This document shows positions 58,013 to 64,000 of a stretch of 64,000 bases of DNA, one piece after another. How positions within the stretch are numbered: position 1 is the stretch's first letter; each line of letters begins with the position of its first letter. The stretch is from Cladorhizidae sp. MBARI D1340-BT2 (lineage: Eukaryota > Porifera > Demospongiae > Poecilosclerida > Cladorhizidae). Location of the stretch: contig JAQNBH010000002.1 in the NCBI GenBank assembly GCA_028752905.1, positions 33,131,530 to 33,195,529 on the forward strand. The letters are read 5' to 3'. The notes beneath the pieces are model-generated. The model searched no databases. It saw only the letters and a program-made list of their open reading frames with translations, and had not been told where the DNA came from. Both the position numbers and the translations under genes were made by a program.

Positions 58013-58688
58013 TGACTAACAGTTGCTTGGTGCATGCCTAGAGCATGTGCTCTGCATTACTGCCATCTCAAGAAGCTGTTGATGTTATTGTTTAACACAC
58101 TCTCTATAGCCAAGTCAATAGGCCAGCAGTCTTTTATCACCTTATCAACACTAGCTCCTTTTGTGACCATGACAACACTTTATTCATTCAACATCTTATC
58201 CAGACAGGCCATGAATATACTTAAAAACTGTTTGAGGGCAGCAGCTTCTAATTACTTTGAGCTTTGAGGGGGGGTTAAATAGCTGGTGTGTGGGCTTGTC
58301 AGCACATTCTCAGAATTCCCAACTTTTGTGTGATGTGGGAACTGCTGTAGTCCCACATCACAAGATGTAGCAATACACAATAAGCTAAGACATTCCTGAA
58401 TATTTCTCATCAAATTGGTTCTATTGCCTAAAAATATTACAGCTATTGTCAACCTAACACACACACACACACACACACTGTATTGGCAAACACACGCACT
58501 ATATTGGCAACCTGCCTCCACCCAGTGTGGTGTTGGTCCAGTGTGTCTCCATAGAGGTGTAGAGCACTGTGTCAGCCTGGTGGCTCAGGCTGGATTGATG
58601 TGGACATTTTAGATAATTATGTTGATATAAGACAGAAACCTTGTGATAAGATTGTAACAGTGGACCTGACATTCACTTGGACTAAACT
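58013..58688. other. Intron sequence with one copy of the dispersed 68-bp module
   Basis: A (CA)n tract at 58,459-58,479 is followed at 58,513-58,556 by CACCCAGTGTGGTGTTGGTC and CAGTGTGTCTCCATAGAG, a match to the 68-bp array at 31.9-32.8 kb in inverted orientation. The remainder has no recognised feature. Confidence 0.6.
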
Positions 58689-59116
58689 CGCTCTAGCTGG
58701 TGTTTTGGTGGGGTGGGAGGGGAGATGTGGTTTATTGTTAGAGAAGGGCAGTTAAAATTCACTCTCTATCCTTCCAAGATTTAGCAAAAGTAACTACCGC
58801 CTACCGCCTACTGATGACAAAAATAGTTCACCACTTTTTTGACTTTTCTTTTGTCACCCTGATTTCTCTTTTATCTCTTTTATCGCCTTGACTTTGCTTT
58901 TACGCTCTAGCTGGTGTTTTGGTGGGGTGGGAGGGGAGATGTGGTTTATTGGTAGAGAAGGGCAGTTAAAATTCACTCTCTATCCTTCCAAGATTTAGCA
59001 AAAGTAACTACCGCCTACCGCCTACTGATGACAAAAATAGTTCACCACTTTTTTTACTTTTCTTTTGTCACCCTGATTTCTCTTTTATCTCTTTTATCGC
59101 CTTGACTTTGCTTTTA
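58689..59116. repeat. 214-bp tandem duplication
   Basis: CGCTCTAGCTGGTGTTTTGG starts both copies (58,689 and 58,903). The copies differ at only a few bases (for example TATTGTTAG against TATTGGTAG). Confidence 0.93.
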
Positions 59117-59790
59117 TCACCTTGACTTCTTGACTTCTTTATCACCTTGACTTCGCTTTTATCACCTTGACTAACCTTTTATCACCTTGACTTCCCTTAT
59201 TACCTTGACTTTGCTTTTATGAGCTTGACTTCTCTTTTATCACCTTTTATCACCTTGACCTCTCTTATCACCATGACTTCACTTTTATCACCTTGACTTA
59301 TATTTTATCACCTTGACTGCCCTTATCACCTTGACTTCACTTTTATCGCCTTGACTTCTCTTATCACCTTGACTTCTATTTTATCACCTTGACTTCACAT
59401 TTATCACCATGACTTATCTTTTATCACCTTGATTACCCTTATCACCTTGACTTCACTTTTATCACCTTGACTTCTCATTTATCACCTTGACTTCTCTTTT
59501 ATCAGCTTGACTTCTCATTTATCACCTTGACTTCGCTTTTATCAGCTTGACTTCTCTTTTATCACCTTGACTTCTCTTTTATCACCTTGACTTCTCTTTT
59601 ATCACCTTGACTTCTATCACCTTGACTACCCTTTTATCACCTTGACCTCTCTTTATCACCTTGACTTCCCTTTTATCACCTTGACTTATCTTTTATCACC
59701 TTGATTTCCCTTTTATCACCTTGACATATCTTTTATCACCTTGACTTCCCTTTCATCACCGTGACTTCTCTTTTTTCACCTTGACTTACC
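59100..59790. repeat. 20-bp minisatellite
   Basis: About 35 copies of CTTTTATCACCTTGACTTCT with many small deletions and substitutions. It grew from the end of the 214-bp duplication. Confidence 0.94.
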
Positions 59791-60119
59791 TGACTATGAC
59801 CTACAAATGAATATTCAACAATATTTTGGAAATGATTCAGACTCTCTAAACGTCCCCATCTCCCACAAATCGTCTTGTATGGAATGTTGAATGCCCTCTT
59901 CATCCAGAGGTCAAAAGGTTGGCAAGGCGTGAATCAAGCCCAACCAGTAGCTGGCTACAGAGAGAATTCTTGTAGGGAAGAGATGGTCTTGTGATCTGGT
60001 CTGAGTTAGTGTAGTGGGTTTTTATCCGAGGCTGTGTTCCATGTTATCATCTGGCTAGAACAAACACACTGGCAGGATGATTGGAGAACTTGACAACAGT
60101 TCCAATGTGGTTGCTGTTG
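59791..60119. other. Intron sequence, unassigned
   Basis: No recognised motif. Confidence 0.4.
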
Positions 60120-60440
60120 CAGTGCATGTCTCCATGGAGCTACACCACCTCACTAAGTGTATGGGTGATGTGGGTGGCTCAAGGGAACTACACCCAGTGT
60201 GTTGGTACAGTGTGTCTCCATGGAGCTATACCTTCAACCTCACCCAGTGTGTTGGTGCAGTGTGTCTCCATGCAATTACTTCAACCTCACCCAGTATGTG
60301 TCACCATGGAGCTATACCTTCAACCTCACCCAGTGTGTTGGTGCAGTGTGTCTCCATGGAGTTACTTCAACCTCGCCCAGTGTGTGTTGGCAGTGTATGC
60401 GTCTCCATGGAGCTATACCTTCAACCTTGCCCTGTGTGTG
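60120..60440. repeat. Tandem copies of the CCCAGTGTG/TCTCCATGGAGC module
   Basis: About six copies of CAACCTCACCCAGTGTGTTG, GTGCAGTGTGTCTCCATGGA and GCTATACCTT. This module is related to the 68-bp unit at 31.9 kb and the single copy at 58.5 kb. Confidence 0.85.
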
Positions 60441-61004
60441 TGATGTATGGGTTCTAGGTGTGGTAATTCCTGCTCGATGAAGCATCCGCTCCACCTTGTC
60501 TGTCTCTGAGCTTGTGTGTGCACATGAACATAGTTGGAGACATAGTGAAGGGGTGGATGTACTGTAGTTATTGATGTGTCTAAGACCTTATTTGGTATTC
60601 CCCACTGCACATGACCGTCCTCAAGCTATTTGCTATCTTGTCTATCATGCCAGAACAATACCATATAAAGTTAGGGAGGAAGGAAGGGAATCTCCCTAAC
60701 TGAAACCCTTTCCTTTAATTAGATATTATTGTATTATTAGCATCTGCATGATCGGCTATGTGACAATGTGTGTGGCCCCTCCCCCCATCTCCTTACCCTC
60801 ACAAGGGTGTGTGTAGGGATTGAAAGGTTGTACGTCATTGTTATTGAGTGAGTATGTATGGCTAGCCAGAGGCTAGGGCAGGCTGGTTGCTAATGGTTAC
60901 TGCTGTGGGTGGACTGAAGAGTTGCCTATAGCAACCAAGGTTAGCGTGACAAGGTTTGTGGAAAGACATTCGTACACAATGTTGAGATTTGAGTCATTTA
61001 GGTA
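60441..61004. other. Intron sequence, unassigned
   Basis: No recognised repeat or coding motif. Confidence 0.4.
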
Positions 61005-61480
61005 AGACTTTTGGATCAGGTTAGGTAACAAAGTCATTGGGATCAGGTTAGATAACACCCAAAGTCATTGGGATCAGGTTAGATAACACACAAAGTCATT
61101 GGGATCAGGTTAGGTAACAAAGTCATTGCGATCAGGTTAGGTAACAAAGTCATTGGGATCAGGTTAGGTAACAAAGTCATTGCGATCAGGTTAGGTAACA
61201 AAGTCATTGGGATCAGGTTAGGTAACACAAAGTCATTGGGATCAGGTTAGATAACACCCAAAGTCATTGGGATCAGGTTAGATAACACACAAAGTCATTG
61301 GGATCAGGTTAGGTAACAAAGTCATTGCGATCAGGTTAGGTAACAAAGTCATTGGGATCAGGTCAAAGACATTGGGATCAGGTTAGGTAACAAAGTCATT
61401 GCGATCAGGTTAGGTAACAAAGTCATTGGGATCAGGTTAGGTAACACAAAGTCATTGGGATCAGGTTAGGTAGCAAAACA
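61005..61480. repeat. 27-31-bp tandem repeat with about 199-bp block repeat
   Basis: About 16 copies of AAAGTCATTGGGATCAGGTT plus AGGTAAC. The variant AGATAACACCCAAAG recurs about 199 bp apart (61,050 and 61,250), showing block duplication. Confidence 0.93.
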
Positions 61481-61599
61481 GAGGTTAGGGTGATAGTTTT
61501 TGGTTCAAATGACATCATCTCACAGATCTGTCACTCGTTGCTAAGTGGTTTGTTTTGTTTGCTTTTTTTCCTGTTTTGCCAGCAGCACTCCTACACTTA

Positions 61600-61620
61600 T
61601 GTATAATAATAATCATAATC

Positions 61621-61717
<97 letters not shown>

Positions 61718-61779
61718 TACTACTATTATTATTATTATTATTTATTATTATTTATTATTATTATTGTTGTTGTTATTAT

Positions 61780-61818
<39 letters not shown>

Positions 61819-62030
61819 TACTATCATTATTACTATCATTATTATTAAAATAATAATATATTATTATTGTTGTTGTTGTTTTGTTATTATTATTGTTATT
61901 ATTAATATTGTTAATTGTTATTATTGTTGTTATTATTATTGTTATTATTATTATTATTACTATTATTATTACTACTATTACTATTCTTATTACTATTATT
62001 ACTATTATTATTATATAATACTATTATTAT
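61600..62030. repeat. (ATT)n microsatellite, about 430 bp
   Basis: Trinucleotide ATT/TTA with ACT, ATC and GTT interruptions. It ends eight bases before the splice acceptor at 62,038. The poly-Ile/poly-Leu frames are artefacts. Confidence 0.97.
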
Positions 62031-62038
62031 GTATACAG

Positions 62039-62552
62039 GAAGTTGAGTCCCCCCAGTCTACTAGTACTTTCTCTGGAGTCCCTCTCCCATCCTCCTCCTC
62101 TGCTGCTCTGACCTACGACGAAGACCTCAAGTACGACACTGTCAATGAAAACAAGTCTCGTCACACCCCTCAGAGTAGAACTGCCAAACATGGAAGTGTG
62201 ATTTCCCAGCAACCGAGTGTGGGAGGGGCTTCCAACACAGCGATCACCATGCTGGCCGACAATGTCTTGTATACGGGTATGGATGAAGCTAATGGTCTTC
62301 GTCACAAGTCTCTGGCAATGGACAGGAGTAGAGAGTACCAGGAGAAGATCAGGATCGCTAGCCCTGACCTTAAAATTGGTTGTGTGGGTAGGAATGAGGT
62401 CGTGGGAGACACGAAGGAGAAGAAGAATTCATGTTTGCTGTGCTGGGCATTCCTGATGAGCGTGATGGTGGTCCTCGCCCTGGGGGCGGCCACCTTCACG
62501 CTGGCCATCTTGTTCACGGGTGTGGTGGACTTCTGCCGCTGCCCCTCAATTG
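62039..62552 (+). CDS. Membrane protein exon with the transmembrane segment
   Basis: This 514-nt exon starts at TACAG|GAAGTT in phase 0 and ends at ATTG|GTACAG in phase 1. It encodes a Ser/Thr-rich, Tyr-dotted hydrophilic region (ALTYDEDLKYDTV, NVLYTGMDEANG) and a basic patch KEKKN. One long hydrophobic span follows (exon residues 132-164, CLLCWAFLMSVMVVLALGAA onwards), then VDFCRC. Positive charges before the span and no signal peptide suggest a type II protein with its N-terminus inside. YDTV and YSSI (previous exon) look like possible sorting or phosphotyrosine sites, which is inference only. The layout resembles membrane collagens and related type II coiled-coil proteins, but no Gly-X-Y run is visible here. 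Confidence 0.8.
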
Positions 62553-62644
62553 GTACAGTATTATTGTAGACAGCAGATGTTGTTTTGATGGTCATATTTC
62601 TGTCTGGCCAATCCCAGCAACAATTTGGATTTTAGACTATTACT

Positions 62645-62925
62645 CGCTAGGCTAGGGCTAGAGAATTAGGGCTGGGGCTAGAGAAGTGGGGCTAGGGCTA
62701 GAGAAGTAGGGCTGGGGCTAGGGAAGTAGGGCTAGGGAAGTAGGGCTGGAGCTAGAGAAGTAGGGCTAGGGAAGTAGGGCTAGGCTAGAGAAGTAGGGCT
62801 GGGGCTAAAAGAAGTAGGGCTAGGGCTAGAGAAGTAGGGCTTGGGCTAGAGAGTAGGGCTATGGCTAGAGAAGTAGGGCTAGGGCTAGAGTATTAGGGGT
62901 GTGGCTAGAGAAGTAGGACTGGGAC
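62645..62925. repeat. 20-bp minisatellite in the second visible intron
   Basis: About 13 copies of GAAGTAGGGCTAGGGCTAGA. The AGGGCTAGGGCT core is the reverse complement of the TAGCCC tracts elsewhere. Confidence 0.92.
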
Positions 62926-63110
62926 AAACTTGTACTTGCGTAGATATCTTGGTTACCCAAGTTTTACAATGTATGTGGTTTTTATCTCCCAACGTTTATA
63001 CCGAAGTAGCTGATGTTATCCATTTTTTTATTCGTCCTTATGAAGAACTATTGTTGTTGTTGTTGCCAGTATTAATTTGAATTGCTTTTGTCTGATTGTT
63101 TGTGCCACAG
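62926..63110. other. Intron end
   Basis: It includes (TTG)5 near 63,051 and the pyrimidine tract before the acceptor at 63,110. Confidence 0.5.
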
Positions 63111-63130
63111 GTTCTGAAGACAGGGTCAAG
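63111..63130 (+). CDS. Membrane protein micro-exon (20 nt)
   Basis: GCCACAG|GTTCTG to TCAAG|GTACGT. Two bases complete the Gly codon split by the previous exon, then SEDRVK follows and the exon ends in phase 0. Matching phases at both ends, with consensus splice sites, support it despite its size. Confidence 0.7.
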
Positions 63131-63666
63131 GTACGTAAAATATAATAATGGGTAAAGGGTGGGTGATCGAGATCAGTCATGCCACCCAAAGACACCACAG
63201 ACTAGATGGTTAGTAAGCACGTGTCAGTCATGTGACTGATCAGCTGACCCTCAACTCTACATTCGATTTTTTTTGTTATTATAAATGTTAATTTTTTTTT
63301 TAATGTTCATTTTTTTAAAACGATAAATAGCATGCTGATGTAAATGCAGTGAGCTGCAGTTTGGCCAAGAGATCCATCCAGTAGCCTACTTTTCGAGTAA
63401 ATGGACTCCCAAGTGTCTCCCATAGTCTGCATTGCATAATAATAATAATAACAACAATAGTGATAATAATAATAACAACAATAAAACAATTATTTAATTT
63501 TTTTATATTTTTATTATTATTTTTTAATTTTTTATTCGCACTCCCCACTCTAAATCGAGGTTGTGGTCATGACCCTCCTTTACCATTCTATTACTTGCTT
63601 CTGTCTCTATATCTCTCTCTATATATATACTTTTCTGTTGTTGTTTTGATGTGTTTGTTGCTATAG
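63131..63666. other. Third visible intron, AT-rich
   Basis: It contains T-runs (63,267-63,316), ATA/AAC microsatellite (63,438-63,485) and a T/A-rich block (63,490-63,535). No gene is seen. Confidence 0.6.
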
Positions 63667-63717
63667 GCACTGACTGATCGGCTGATAGTGTTGGAGGATA
63701 TGTTGGCAGCCACAGCG
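63667..63717 (+). CDS. Membrane protein exon, start of coiled coil (51 nt)
   Basis: GCTATAG|GCACTG to ACAGCG|GTAAGC, exactly 17 codons in phase 0: ALTDRLIVLEDMLAATA. Leu/Ile residues at heptad-like spacing suggest a coiled coil or trimerising stalk outside the membrane. Short symmetrical exons are typical of repetitive extracellular stalks. The gene must continue past 64,000, because no stop codon has been reached. Confidence 0.68.
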
Positions 63718-64000
63718 GTAAGCTGTTAATTAGTGGCAAGTTGCTAAGTGCAGGTGGGTGTATGTTGCTATGTACACAGTGTGTGTTGCTAGGTGTATGT
63801 TGCTATGTACACAGTGTGTGTCACTATGTACAAGTGGGTATATGTTGCCATATGTCCATAAGGAGAACATTGGAAGTGAGTATCTGACTATAGATAGAAC
63901 AAGAGTGGTTCTTATAATTGGGTTTTTAACCCCACATTGGGGTGGTACAGTCCTGCCTATCAAGGGAAGCATGCGTGTTTTTTCCCCCCATGCTCAACAT
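63718..64000. other. Start of the next intron
   Basis: A degenerate tandem repeat with GTTGCTATGTACACAGTGTG occupies 63,735-63,850. No further exon is evident before the window ends. Confidence 0.5.

Noticed and set aside
61545..61853. Poly-Ile and poly-Leu ORFs
   Set aside because: Translation of an ATT microsatellite.
62302..62595. 97-codon minus-strand ORF
   Set aside because: Antisense shadow of the membrane-protein exon, whose plus-strand frame is supported by splice phases on both sides.

Overview
This is a window from an animal genome, most likely a marine invertebrate. A sponge is my best guess, but the sequence does not prove it. The support is: GT-AG introns whose phases match across exons, several decayed animal-type transposons (hAT of the ZMYM1-like type, pogo/Tigger-like, an integrase-Ulp1-PHD element, a retrotransposon tail), foldback elements, and very many tandem repeats. 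I see no rRNA gene, tRNA gene, CRISPR array or operon. The window is dominated by tandem arrays, which together cover roughly half of it.

Layout. 1-16,860 is one uninterrupted 39-bp satellite that runs off the left edge and is built into higher-order repeats with 1,550-, 4,344- and 3,500-bp periods. It stops abruptly against a decayed hAT transposase (about 16,880-19,072), which keeps a 3' terminal inverted repeat at 19,199-19,216. From 20,570 to 26,420 lie a retrotransposon ORF tail and then a large intron-containing, decayed element. That element encodes an H2C2 zinc-binding domain, an rve-type integrase, a Ulp1-like cysteine protease and a PHD finger. Its next-to-last intron holds a separate 1.2-kb inverted-repeat transposon with a TATA target duplication and an antisense DUF7869-like fragment.

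From 26.4 to 42.9 kb I recognise almost no gene. The stretch holds minisatellites, microsatellites, CCCTAG telomere-like tracts, two perfect inverted repeats (34 bp and 40 bp arms), MITE-like foldbacks and dispersed repeat pairs. From 42.9 to 54.2 kb two large arrays grown from the same CTCTCTAAT seed (1.3 kb and 5.0 kb) flank pogo/Tigger-like transposase fragments and a 58-bp array.

The one credible host gene begins at or before 55,146 and runs off the right edge. Four exons (55,146-55,336; 62,039-62,552; 63,111-63,130; 63,667-63,717) join in matching phase. They encode a protein with a long hydrophilic N-terminal part, one membrane span and the start of an outer, possibly coiled-coil, segment. 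Its first visible intron is 6.7 kb long and largely filled by tandem arrays, including about 95 copies of a 24-bp unit that is open on both strands.

The long ORFs in this window are mostly by-products of tandem units whose length is a multiple of three (39, 24 and 24 bp). They should not be read as genes.
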